Positions 5,753 to 12,526 are shown, counted from the stretch's first letter. The stretch: DNA of 12,526 nucleotides from Prado023 sp036375875 (GCA_036375875.1 DASVBK010000115.1:1-12526), one strand, 5' to 3'. Notes: generated by a model not told the origin, from the sequence alone. Numbers and translations: made by a program.

Positions 5753-8700
5753 AGGGGTGCTCGAAGATGCCCGGGACGAGGAACGGCGGGCTGGCGGGCA
5801 CCCTGCTGACGGCGTCCACCGGGAGGTCGCGCTCCACGGCCGTGGCCAGGCCCTCGACGATGAGCTCGTACGCCGCCAGCGTGTTCGGCCCGTACAGGGT
5901 CGAGGCGCCCTCGTAGTGCTGGGCCTCGTACTCCTCGCCGGTGGTCACGTAGCCCGAGTACCCGTTCGTGTAGTTGGAGACCGCCAGGTGCGAGGCCGAT
6001 GAGCCGAGGACCCTCCCGAGCACCCCCTTGATCCGCCGGCCCGCGGTCGCGGTGAACTCCGCCGGCACGCCGGCGATGGCGACCTGACCGATCCTCAGCA
6101 GCTGCACGGGCAGTACGTGGGGCACCAACGGGCAGGGTCCAGTGCCGACCTGCTGGGTGGAGCCGGGCTTCGGGAGCAGCCAGGCCAGGCCGACCGGGAA
6201 CATGATCGGCTTCTGGGCGTGACCCGCGACGTAGTCCATCGGGAGGCTCAGCGGCCCGGGCAGCAGCCACTGCGTGCCGGGCGGCGCCTGGTCCTGGAGC
6301 TTGCCGGGGAAGGCCAGGGCGCCGATCCCGCCGAACACGAACCCGCGCGCCTCCGGCGACGCCGCCAGCAGGGTGAGTGCGGCCTGCATCGCCGGGACCA
6401 GCCCGACCACCGCGGCAGGCGACAGCGGGGCACCGGCGGCCAGGGCGCCGAGCAGCCCGGGGGCCGTGAGGGCCAGCGTCGAACTCGCCAGCACTGCCCC
6501 TGCTGCCATCTGGACGTGGGTCATCCCCTCCGGGATGCCGGCATCGAGGTCGATCGGGCCCATCGAGGCGACGGCGTAGCTGTCCTCGGAGCTGCCCGCA
6601 CCGAACGAGATGCCGACCGCGGCGGGCCAGGTGCGCCCGCCGTCCGGCAGCCGCACCTGCGACAGGTCCACCCACTGGTGGCGCGCTCGCAGCGGCCCGC
6701 TCACCTCGGTGGTGGCAGCGTCGAACAGCATGCGCGCGTGGTCGGCCTGGGCCGTGGCGAGCGCCTCCAGCCGGGCGAGGTCGCCGTCCTGACGTGGGTC
6801 ACGGGTGCGGGGCAGGCCCAGCAGGCCACCCCGCAGCGTGACCGGCTCGCGGACCGCGCCGCCCTCCGGCACGTGCCCGGTGGGACGGCCAGCCGCGTCG
6901 AGGGTCACGTTGCCGGAGACGTCGCCGGCGTTGCCGTTGCCGAACGCGGCGACGAACCCGCCCCCCAGGCCGGCCTCCATGAGCTCCGCGGCGCGGCCCT
7001 TGCTGTCGCCGGAGATCATCGCGTTGTACATGCCGAGGCTGGTGGGGTGGATGCCGAACCAGTTGACGGCACCCAGCGGCCTGGACCTGCCGCGGTTGTC
7101 GACGTCGGCGTGCAGGGCCAGCAGCAGCATCTGCCGGTCGATCCACTGGCTGGGGTCCGCGAAGGTGCCGTCGAGGAACTCGCGGTTGCCGCGGAAGGCC
7201 GGGAAGGAGCGGTTGTCCCCGCACCCGGCAAGGTCACCCTGGTGGACGAGCACCCGTCCGGGCCCCCTGCTGAGGTAGGCGCTCTGCACCGCGCTGGCGA
7301 TGCCTGCCGCATAGCGGTCCAGGACGGCACGGTTGCGCCCGCCCGTGGCGCCCACGGAGAAGTTGTAGAGGGCGTAGTCGGAGTAGCCCCCGGGCGCGGC
7401 ATGGGTGTGCGTGCCGGCGATGAGCAGGTTGGCCTCGTCGAAGGGCAGGCCCTGCGCCCTGAGCCGGTCGAGCACCTCCTGCTTCAGCCGCTGCGTGCAC
7501 GTCCACAGGTCGGCCACGACGAGCCCCAGCACCGCTCCGCCAGGGCCGGTGTGCTCGCTGATGACGACGGCACGGGCCTGCAGCGCGCTGTGCACCTCGA
7601 CCGGGGAGCCCGTCACCTGCCCCGCGTAGGCGAAGCCGGCCAACCCCAGGCCGGGCTCGCGCGGGGTGATGTCGACCTTGGCCACGCCGACCTGGTAGTG
7701 GCTCCAGCCGCTGACGATCGGCACCGCCTGCTCGACGGGTTGCGGCTGGCAGGGTGCGGCGTTGGTCACCCGCAGCACGTACTGGCCCTCCCACCGGCGC
7801 GTGCAGGGCACCCCGAGGGTGACCCTGCCGTGGGCCGCCAGCGGTCCGGTCACCGGTGGCAGCTCATGGGGGTGCTCGCTGCCCGGGACCTCGACCGCCA
7901 CGATCTCCACGGTGTCGGCGTTGGCCGTGGACCACTCCAGCGTGACGGTCCCCCGCGGATGCACCCACCCCTGCTCGACCACCCGGAACCCGAGGATGCG
8001 TGGCAGCCCGGCGATGAGCTGGTTCGCGCCGTCGGCCTGCGCTGCGGCGCCCGGCAGCGAGCCGAAGCGCCCCGCTTCCACGGCGGCCGCGACCGCCACC
8101 ACCCGCTGCCCGAGCAGGGGCCCGAGCACCTCGGCGAGTGCGCCCGCGCTGCCCGTCAGGTCGCCGACCGAGGAACCGCCCGCGCTCCCTGACCCGGGAG
8201 GCACTGCCAGGAAGCCGACCGGCCCGCAGGCGATCTCCGCGGGCAGGGTGACCTCGACCGAGCCCGTGTCCGACCAGCCGCCGGGCTGGAACAGCGCCGG
8301 GTTCGTCTGCCGCAGGCTCAGGTGGCGGAACGACCCCAGTCCGACGGGGAGGGCCACGAGGATGTCGCCGTCCGCGGGGGCCGCGGGACCGAACCCGGCG
8401 AAGTCGATGCGCACCACCTGGCCGGCGCAGGCCCCGCTCGGGACGAGACTGGTGACGCGGCCCCACGTGATGATGCCGGCGAGCCAGTCCCGCTCCCCGC
8501 GGGCCGCCAACCCACCGCGCCGCAGGGCGTCGAGGAACTCACGCAGGGCCCCGGCCCGCGCCAGCTCGGTGAGCCGGGCCAAGGATGGGCCCCCCGCCTC
8601 GGGGGCGCCCGGGCCGGGCTTGGGCAGCACGGGCAGCTTCGGGTCGACGACGGCCCGCCGCAGCGCGGCAGCGAGCCGGTCCGAGCCGAGGGCGGCGTGC

Positions 8701-9092
8701 ACGATCGAGTCGGCGGTGGTGTCCGGCGTCGGCGCACCGGACAGCAGCGCCTCGGCGCCGAGCAGGAGCACCTGGGCGGCGGCGGAGGTGGCCGCCGCCA
8801 GCTGCCTGGTGCTCAGCGCGGGGGGCTCGAGCAGCGGGGCATCGGCGTGGGTCGTGAGCTCGACCGGCAGGCTGCCGAGCAGCTCGAGCATGTTGGCCGC
8901 GGTCTTCGGGGCCACTGGCCGGGCGTCCCGCTGCGGCGCCCCGGGTGTGAGGGCGGCACGGACCTCGTCGCGCACCTGCGCCAGCGACGCCAGCTGGGTG
9001 AGGCCGGCTCGATCGGCCAGGTGGGTCCGCAGCTCACGGACGCCGAGCGAGACCGGGGCCCGCAGGTCGGGCGGCAGGACGGGGCCGGGCAT
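5751..9092 (-). CDS. Neutral ceramidase homologue with long N-terminal extension
   Basis: Ceramidases of this family hydrolyse the amide bond of ceramide to sphingosine and fatty acid. Residues about 462-1113 carry the family landmarks in order: YQVGVAKVDITP (466-477), THTHAAPGGY (561-570, zinc His), NRSFPAF (627-633), WFGIHPTSLGM (678-688, zinc His), ISGDSKG (693-699), GNAGDVSGN (720-728, where S726 aligns with the catalytic Ser), GPCPLVP (985-991), VPAEFTATAGRR (1009-1020, zinc Glu), GYSGYVTTGEEY (1044-1055, zinc Tyr) and YEGASTLYGPNTL (1060-1072). Known bacterial enzymes are roughly 650-700 residues with a signal peptide. This protein has none visible; instead about 460 extra N-terminal residues comprise an Ala-rich helical part (1-205), a TIG/IPT-like segment (210-250) and an Ig-like segment (about 368-445). 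A hydrophobic Ala-rich stretch (860-925) lies inside the catalytic domain. ATG 9092 is the first start after an in-frame TAG and has only a weak ribosome site. Confidence 0.92.
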   Translation of the reverse strand: MPGPVLPPDLRAPVSLGVRELRTHLADRAGLTQLASLAQVRDEVRAALTPGAPQRDARPVAPKTAANMLELLGSLPVELTTHADAPLLEPPALSTRQLAAATSAAAQVLLLGAEALLSGAPTPDTTADSIVHAALGSDRLAAALRRAVVDPKLPVLPKPGPGAPEAGGPSLARLTELARAGALREFLDALRRGGLAARGERDWLAGIITWGRVTSLVPSGACAGQVVRIDFAGFGPAAPADGDILVALPVGLGSFRHLSLRQTNPALFQPGGWSDTGSVEVTLPAEIACGPVGFLAVPPGSGSAGGSSVGDLTGSAGALAEVLGPLLGQRVVAVAAAVEAGRFGSLPGAAAQADGANQLIAGLPRILGFRVVEQGWVHPRGTVTLEWSTANADTVEIVAVEVPGSEHPHELPPVTGPLAAHGRVTLGVPCTRRWEGQYVLRVTNAAPCQPQPVEQAVPIVSGWSHYQVGVAKVDITPREPGLGLAGFAYAGQVTGSPVEVHSALQARAVVISEHTGPGGAVLGLVVADLWTCTQRLKQEVLDRLRAQGLPFDEANLLIAGTHTHAAPGGYSDYALYNFSVGATGGRNRAVLDRYAAGIASAVQSAYLSRGPGRVLVHQGDLAGCGDNRSFPAFRGNREFLDGTFADPSQWIDRQMLLLALHADVDNRGRSRPLGAVNWFGIHPTSLGMYNAMISGDSKGRAAELMEAGLGGGFVAAFGNGNAGDVSGNVTLDAAGRPTGHVPEGGAVREPVTLRGGLLGLPRTRDPRQDGDLARLEALATAQADHARMLFDAATTEVSGPLRARHQWVDLSQVRLPDGGRTWPAAVGISFGAGSSEDSYAVASMGPIDLDAGIPEGMTHVQMAAGAVLASSTLALTAPGLLGALAAGAPLSPAAVVGLVPAMQAALTLLAASPEARGFVFGGIGALAFPGKLQDQAPPGTQWLLPGPLSLPMDYVAGHAQKPIMFPVGLAWLLPKPGSTQQVGTGPCPLVPHVLPVQLLRIGQVAIAGVPAEFTATAGRRIKGVLGRVLGSSASHLAVSNYTNGYSGYVTTGEEYEAQHYEGASTLYGPNTLAAYELIVEGLATAVERDLPVDAVSRVPASPPFLVPGIFEHP

Positions 9093-9095
9093 CGC

Positions 9096-9149
9096 CTACG
9101 CCGTCCGGATGGGACCGCGACGGGGGGAAGCTGGACCGATGCGCGCCAT
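9096..9149 (-). CDS. 17-codon upstream ORF / possible leader peptide
   Basis: ATG at 9149-9147 is preceded by a full AGGAGG (9161-9156) at the ideal six-base spacing and encodes MARIGPASPRRGPIRTA followed by TAG. The stop lies in the same frame as the ceramidase, with one codon (GCG) between it and the ceramidase ATG. Two readings fit. It may be a leader whose translation delivers ribosomes to the downstream ATG by termination-reinitiation. Alternatively it is the original N-terminus of the ceramidase, cut off by an amber mutation. No conserved peptide family is recognised. Confidence 0.5.
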   Translation of the reverse strand: MARIGPASPRRGPIRTA

Positions 9150-9155
9150 CCTGGA

Positions 9156-9161
9156 CCTCCT
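9156..9161 (-). promoter_or_regulatory. Strong Shine-Dalgarno before the 17-codon ORF
   Basis: A complete AGGAGG on the minus strand serves the short ORF, not the ceramidase ATG, which lies 63 bases further on and has only weak GGCGTAGGCG before it. This decides the interpretation of the ceramidase start. Confidence 0.6.
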
Positions 9162-9184
9162 GATCGCCGTCGCTGGGCGCGCGA

Positions 9185-9215
9185 AGGCTACCGAGCCCGC
9201 GACCGCATGTGTCGG
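9185..9215 (-). promoter_or_regulatory. Possible promoter for leader ORF and ceramidase
   Basis: On the minus strand CCGACA (9215-9210) and TAGCCT (9190-9185) are separated by 19 bases. This would start transcription near 9178, about 29 bases before the leader ORF. The -10 fits TAnnnT; the spacer is longer than optimal. With the hairpin at 9241-9256 it suggests the ceramidase is transcribed apart from the cyclase gene. Confidence 0.25.
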
Positions 9216-9240
9216 ATGGCGTGGCCGACGGGTTACCGCA

Positions 9241-9256
9241 GCGCCGGCGGCGGCGC
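9241..9256 (-). terminator. Hairpin after the GGDEF gene
   Basis: GCGCCG/CGGCGC forms a perfect six-base stem around a four-base loop, 20 bases beyond the stop of the diguanylate cyclase. There is no T tract, so it is a candidate rather than a proven terminator. Confidence 0.35.
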
Positions 9257-9276
9257 GGGCTGTGGCGCGGCCGACC

Positions 9277-10281
9277 TCACGAGTCCGCCGGCTCCTCCCA
9301 GCGCTCCTCCCCCTGGCGCTTCTGCCGGTACATCGCAGCGTCGGCTGCCCGCACCGCGTCGAAGACGTCCTGCCCGACCTGCCACCGGGCGATCCCGGCA
9401 GTCCACGCGCAGGGCGAGGCCTCGCGCAGCCGCTCGAGCAGGGCCTCGGCCGCCTGCTCGTCGCACTCAGGCAGCACGAGGACGAACTCGTCCCCCCCGA
9501 TGCGCGCCAGCTGGTCACCGCTGCGCAGCTGCGCCGACCACGCCCGCACCAGCTCCACGAGCAGGGCGTCGCCGGCCGCATGCCCGAGCCGGTCGTTGAC
9601 CTCCTTGAAGGCGTCGAGGTCCAGCAGGCCCACGACAGTGGGCTGCCCCGCGCGCTGCGACACGGCGAAGACGCCGGGGGCGCGCACGTCCAGGCCGTGC
9701 CGGTTGAGGGCCCCGGTGAGCGGGTCGGTGAGCGACGCCTCCCGCAGCCGGCCGAGCAGGGCCCGGACGTGCAGGGTCGAGAAGACCAGCATCGCCACGA
9801 CGCCGAAGGCGATCCACCGCGCCTCCAGGACACCGCTGACGAGCACGCCGCCCACGTACGACGCGCCACTGATCGCGAGGAACACCACGATGCGCACCAG
9901 CGGCAGGGCGTAGGCCCCGAACACGCCGAGCAGGATCATGCCCAGGCCGTTGAAGACCTGGACGCTGGCGTGGACCGTGATGAGCCCGGCAGCGCCGAGC
10001 AGGATCGCCGAGCAGGCCAGCGACGCGTCGATGCCCCAGCGCACGCGCGGGGCGAGCAGCCACGTGGTTGCCGCGAGCGCCAGCCACACCAGCCCGAGGA
10101 GCACCTCCGTGACGTGCTGCGACTGCGGGTCGATCCGGAGCACGCCGAAGCCCAGCGTCACCAGCCCCGCGCCGAGCTGCAGCGCCGCCAGCAGGCGGTA
10201 CTGCGGGCTGGTGTCGAACGCGGCGCGAGCTGGGTCCGCCACCCCGCCGAGCGGGTCGCGGGCAGCGGCAGGCATGGCCAC
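9277..10281 (-). CDS. Membrane-anchored GGDEF diguanylate cyclase
   Basis: The product (334 residues) joins two GTP molecules into the second messenger c-di-GMP. The N-terminal half contains about six hydrophobic spans (roughly 29-50, 59-77, 86-103, 110-126, 129-150, 155-172) without a recognised sensor family. The GGDEF domain follows from about 180: TDPLTGALNR (185-194), the metal-binding strand DLDAFKEVND (221-230), GHAAGDALL, the catalytic loop RIGGDEFVLVLP (260-271) and AADAAMYRQKRQG (312-324). The active-site GGDEF is intact. An RSGD (253-256) lies exactly five residues before it, the usual inhibitory I-site spacing, so product feedback is expected. No EAL domain is present. The first possible start is GTG 10281, with ATG 10275 two codons later; neither has a clear ribosome site. 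It is divergent from the reductase-fold gene and lies upstream of the ceramidase on the same strand. Confidence 0.93.
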   Translation of the reverse strand: MAMPAAARDPLGGVADPARAAFDTSPQYRLLAALQLGAGLVTLGFGVLRIDPQSQHVTEVLLGLVWLALAATTWLLAPRVRWGIDASLACSAILLGAAGLITVHASVQVFNGLGMILLGVFGAYALPLVRIVVFLAISGASYVGGVLVSGVLEARWIAFGVVAMLVFSTLHVRALLGRLREASLTDPLTGALNRHGLDVRAPGVFAVSQRAGQPTVVGLLDLDAFKEVNDRLGHAAGDALLVELVRAWSAQLRSGDQLARIGGDEFVLVLPECDEQAAEALLERLREASPCAWTAGIARWQVGQDVFDAVRAADAAMYRQKRQGEERWEEPADS

Positions 10282-10415
10282 AGCATGGCCTGTACGCCGC
10301 CGACACGGGGAGCTGCGGGTGCCAGCCCCTCAACACCGGGCGCACCGGACGGCCCGGACGGCACCGGCACCAGCACGATCCGCACCACGGGGCAGCCCGT
10401 GCGTAGCCCCGCCGC

Positions 10416-10421
10416 TAGCCT
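10416..10421 (+). promoter_or_regulatory. -10 box of a probable leaderless promoter
   Basis: TAGCCT is followed by six bases (CGACGG) and then ATG 10428. In actinobacteria a TAnnnT box six or seven bases before the start codon marks leaderless transcription, with the mRNA beginning at the A of ATG. The absence of any Shine-Dalgarno before this gene agrees. No convincing -35 box is seen. Confidence 0.45.
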
Positions 10422-10427
10422 CGACGG

Positions 10428-11069
10428 ATGGGACGCATCCACGTCGACCTGTTCGCGACCATGGACGGCGTCGCCCAGGCCCCCGGTGGGCCGGAGGAGG
10501 ACCTCGAGGGCGGCTTCCGGTTCGGCGGCTGGCAGGCGCCACTGCTCGACGAGGTCGGCGGCGGCTGGGTCGATGCCAACCTGGCCGGCACCGACGCGCT
10601 GCTGCTCGGGCGGCGCACCTACGACATCTTCGCCGCCTACTGGCCGCACCAGTCCGGCGGCCCCGAGGACAGCATCGCGGGCCTGTTCAACCGCATCCCC
10701 AAGTACGTGGCGTCCCGCAACCGCGCCCTGCCGCTGCCCTGGCAGCACGCGACCCGCGTGGGCGACGACCTGGCGGCGCAGGTTCGGGCCCTACGAGACC
10801 GGCATGCGCACGTGCACGTCATCGGCAGCGTCACCCTGTTCCAGTCGCTGCTGGCCGAGCGGCTGTTCGACGAGCTCACCCTCTGGGTGCACCCGGTCGT
10901 CCTCGGCCAGGGCAAGCGGGTGTTCGACCCGGGCACCGCTGCGCGGCTGCGGCTCCTGGAGCCCGCCGCGACCTCGCCGGCCGGCGTCGTGCAGCTGCGC
11001 TACGCGCTGATCGAGGGTGAGCCGGAGACCGGCGACATGACCCTGGCGCCCGACGCCGACGCGCCGTGA
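10428..11069 (+). CDS. RibD C-terminal-domain / dihydrofolate reductase-fold protein
   Basis: This 213-residue protein belongs to the RibD_C/DHFR-like superfamily of single-domain NADPH-dependent reductases. Typical blocks are MGRIHVDLFATMDGVAQAPG (1-20), GFRFGGWQAP (29-38), DALLLGRRTYDIFAAYWP (56-73), KYVASR (92-97), HVHVIGSVTLFQSLL (128-142) and DELTLWVHPVVLGQGKRVF (148-166). GRRTY and VIGS match the NADPH-binding positions of the DHFR fold. Many members are wrongly labelled dihydrofolate reductase; the sequence lacks a canonical FolA beginning, so neither folate nor riboflavin function should be assumed. The start ATG has no ribosome site but a well-placed -10 box. The stop TGA overlaps the GTG start of the following OsmC gene (GTGA), so the two are co-translated. 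Confidence 0.92.
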   Translation: MGRIHVDLFATMDGVAQAPGGPEEDLEGGFRFGGWQAPLLDEVGGGWVDANLAGTDALLLGRRTYDIFAAYWPHQSGGPEDSIAGLFNRIPKYVASRNRALPLPWQHATRVGDDLAAQVRALRDRHAHVHVIGSVTLFQSLLAERLFDELTLWVHPVVLGQGKRVFDPGTAARLRLLEPAATSPAGVVQLRYALIEGEPETGDMTLAPDADAP

Positions 11070-11596
11070 CGAGCGTGACCGACCGTGACCGGGCCGTACT
11101 GCGCGCTCGCCAGGCCCAGCTCGAGCAGGCCTACCGCGACGACCCCCAGGCGGCGCTGACCCAGGTCAGCGCCCGGGCCACGTTCGCCGACCCCGGGATC
11201 ACCACGACCGTCGATGGCTGGGCTGGCCCTGTGCGCGCAGGGCTGCACCTGGCGACCGGCGGCGACGGCTCCGACGCCTGCTCGGCCGACATGCTGCTGC
11301 AGGCGCTGCTCGGGTGCGCCGGCGTCACGTTGCGCAGCGTCGCCACCGCCATGCGCCTCGAGCTGCGCCGGGTCGAGCTCACCGCCACGGCGGTGTTCGA
11401 CGCCCGGGGCACGCTGGGCCTGGACCGCGAGGCGCCCGTCGGCCTGCGCCAGATCGAGGTCGTCGCGAGCGTGGCGACCGACGCGCCGGAAGCCAGCCTG
11501 GTCCGGCTGGCCGAGCTCACCGATCGGTACTGCGTGGTGGGCCAGACCCTGGACCCGAGGCCGCGGACACGGGTGGTGCGCATCCCCCTCGGCTGA
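11066..11596 (+). CDS. OsmC-family peroxidase-like protein, two-cysteine type
   Basis: This is another 176-residue OsmC-fold protein. After an N-terminal helix (RAVLRARQAQLEQAYRDDP, 9-27) come the beta strands, the central helix SADMLLQALLGCAGVTLRSV with C84, and a second-half DRYCVVGQTL with C156, followed by a final strand RTRVVRIPL. C84 and C156 occupy the peroxidatic and resolving positions of OsmC/Ohr enzymes, which reduce organic hydroperoxides. This copy therefore keeps the pair that the other OsmC gene in the window lacks. C72 is an extra cysteine. Translation starts at GTG 11066, sharing four bases with the upstream stop, a classic coupling arrangement. Pairing with a reductase-fold protein suggests a shared redox or detoxification role, which is inference. 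Confidence 0.9.
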   Translation: MTSVTDRDRAVLRARQAQLEQAYRDDPQAALTQVSARATFADPGITTTVDGWAGPVRAGLHLATGGDGSDACSADMLLQALLGCAGVTLRSVATAMRLELRRVELTATAVFDARGTLGLDREAPVGLRQIEVVASVATDAPEASLVRLAELTDRYCVVGQTLDPRPRTRVVRIPLG

Positions 11597-11730
11597 GCGC
11601 CGGTGCGGCCGACGCCTGTCAGCGGCCCGCCCAGCCGGCAAGATCACGAGCCACGCCAGGTTCGAGCTCGCACAACCGCACGAAGCGTGGCGCAAGCCCG
11701 CCGGGACGCGTCAAGACTGGGACCGAACCG

Positions 11731-11748
11731 CGATCCTGGCCCGGATCG
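11731..11748. terminator. Hairpin between OsmC and sugar kinase (first)
   Basis: CGATCC and GGATCG form a perfect six-base stem around the loop TGGCCC, 134 bases past the OsmC stop. With the next hairpin it sits in the 211-base gap between two convergent genes. No T tract is present. Confidence 0.3.
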
Positions 11749-11772
11749 GACAGGCGCCAGGGGGCGCGGCGA

Positions 11773-11789
11773 CGGCCCGAGTCGGGCCG
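11773..11789. terminator. Hairpin between OsmC and sugar kinase (second)
   Basis: CGGCCC/GGGCCG pairs around the loop GAGTC, 18 bases beyond the sugar kinase stop on the minus strand. Of the two hairpins here this is better placed to end the kinase transcript. The stem is pure GC and no T tract follows. Confidence 0.4.
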
Positions 11790-11807
11790 ATGCCGGCGGG
11801 GTTCCCC

Positions 11808-12526
11808 TCAGCGCTGGACGCGCGCGTTGCCCTGCCAGATGGCCCAGACCTGGTCCTCGTCGGCGGGGGCGGCGTAGTCCAACAGCGAGGTCGCGGCCAG
11901 CGCGCCGGTGGCCCAGCCGAACTGGGCGCAGCGCTCCACCGGCCAGCTCTTGAGGATCCCGTACAGCACGCCGCCGACCGAGCCGTCACCGCCGCCGATA
12001 CGGTCCAGGACGTCGATCTCGCGCAGGTCGCACACCGCGAACCCGCCCTCGCCCCACAGCACCACCCCCCACCTGTGCCGGTTGGCCGACACCACCTCAC
12101 GCAGAGAGGTGCCCACGTAGCTGGCCTTCGGGTAGGCCTCGCGCACGCGCCCGATCATGGCCCTGAAGGACTCGATCTGCTCGCCGATCGACTCGCCGCC
12201 GGCCTCGGGACCCTCGATGCCCAGGCACAGCTGGAAGTCCTCCTCGTTGCCGTAGAGCACGTCGCAGTAGCTGGCGATCTCGTGGAACGCCGCACTGAGC
12301 TCGGCCTCGCGGCCCCTCCAGAAGGAGGCGCGGTAGTTCAGGTCCATCGAGACCCGGGTCCCGTGCGCGGCGGCGGCCCGCGCCAGCTCCACGCAGAACC
12401 GCGACGTGCTCGGCGACAGCGAGGAGACCAGGCCCGACAGGTGCAGGACCTTGACCCCCTCCTCGCCGAGGATCCGCTCGAGGTCGAACTGGTGGACGGA
12501 CAGCTCGCGGCCGACCTCGCCGGAGC
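11808..12526 (-). CDS. PfkB-family sugar kinase, 2-keto-3-deoxygluconate kinase-like (N-terminus missing)
   Basis: The visible 238 residues are the C-terminal part of a ribokinase-fold (PfkB) kinase, which transfers phosphate from ATP to a sugar acid or ketose. Reading is open to the right edge, so the GTG at 12392 is not the start. Landmarks, numbered from the first visible residue, are LHLSGLVSSLSPS (27-39), VSMDLNYRASFW (58-69), VLYGNEEDFQLCLG (89-102) and the anion hole/catalytic motif DRIGGGDGSVGG (174-185), with the probable catalytic Asp at 180. A C-terminal helix ATGALAATSLLDY follows. DLNYR plus DRIGGGD is typical of 2-keto-3-deoxygluconate kinases, though GS replaces the usual AF after the catalytic Asp. 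The enzyme would act in the Entner-Doudoroff or uronate branch. Substrate is inference; family is firm. Confidence 0.9.
   Translation of the reverse strand, partial: SGEVGRELSVHQFDLERILGEEGVKVLHLSGLVSSLSPSTSRFCVELARAAAAHGTRVSMDLNYRASFWRGREAELSAAFHEIASYCDVLYGNEEDFQLCLGIEGPEAGGESIGEQIESFRAMIGRVREAYPKASYVGTSLREVVSANRHRWGVVLWGEGGFAVCDLREIDVLDRIGGGDGSVGGVLYGILKSWPVERCAQFGWATGALAATSLLDYAAPADEDQVWAIWQGNARVQR

Noticed and set aside
6117..8192. A 691-codon plus-strand open frame inside the ceramidase gene
   Set aside because: Composition is low-complexity and it lies fully antisense to a protein with many conserved motifs.
7762..11010. A very long plus-strand open frame (1082 codons) opposite the ceramidase, cyclase and reductase genes
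   Set aside because: It is Arg/Ser/Pro-rich, matches no family and crosses several well-supported genes; long antisense frames are expected in DNA this GC-rich.
10428..11069. Naming the reductase-fold gene folA or ribD
   Set aside because: The protein is a stand-alone RibD_C-type member and lacks the deaminase domain of RibD and the usual FolA N-terminus, so either symbol would mislead.
11597..11807. A stretch reading RQDWDRTAILARIGQ in one frame, considered as a gene fragment in the spacer before the sugar kinase
   Set aside because: The similarity is too short to name a family, and there is no start or ribosome site; treated as spacer with two hairpins.
1..12526. CRISPR arrays, insertion sequences or tandem repeats
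   Set aside because: No regularly spaced direct repeats, terminal inverted repeats with a transposase, or tandem arrays were visible by eye.

Overview
The window is GC-rich throughout (third codon positions are mostly G or C). Short intergenic spaces, TAnnnT-type -10 boxes, a probable leaderless transcript and the protein families present all point to a chromosomal segment of an actinomycete (Actinomycetota). I cannot name the genus. Gene order is mixed, with convergent and divergent pairs. I see no transposase, integrase, phage gene or CRISPR array.

Layout. The left edge (1-525) holds the C-terminal half of a zinc-type polyol/alcohol dehydrogenase, and the right edge (11808-12526, minus) holds most of a PfkB sugar kinase of the 2-keto-3-deoxygluconate type, so both flanks look like carbohydrate catabolism. 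Beside the dehydrogenase lies a tRNA-Gly(UCC) gene on the minus strand (580-650), followed by a decayed SAM-dependent methyltransferase (about 741-1380, several frameshifts) and a 54-residue zinc-ribbon microprotein (1510-1674). A 383-base spacer with a perfect 14-bp inverted repeat separates it from a convergent one-cysteine OsmC-family gene (2058-2588, minus). A 605-base spacer follows with no convincing gene.

The centre of the window is a tail-to-tail pair of large genes. One (3194-5716, plus) is an 840-residue protein with a HET-C-like domain resembling zinc-dependent phospholipase C, followed by a PLAT/LH2-like domain. The other (5751-9092, minus) is a 1113-residue neutral-ceramidase homologue with a roughly 460-residue N-terminal extension. 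Only 34 bases lie between the two stops, and a strong hairpin fills them. Together they suggest a lipid-hydrolysis module, with a phospholipase/sphingomyelinase-like enzyme beside a ceramidase, but neither has an obvious signal peptide. The ceramidase is preceded by a 17-codon ORF that carries the only strong Shine-Dalgarno sequence and ends in an in-frame amber codon two codons before the ceramidase ATG. Upstream, on the same strand, is a membrane-anchored GGDEF diguanylate cyclase (9277-10281).

Divergent from the cyclase is a small two-gene operon on the plus strand: a RibD-C/dihydrofolate-reductase-fold protein (10428-11069, probably leaderless) and a translationally coupled two-cysteine OsmC-family protein (11066-11596), likely a redox or detoxification pair. 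It converges on the sugar kinase across a 211-base spacer with two hairpins.
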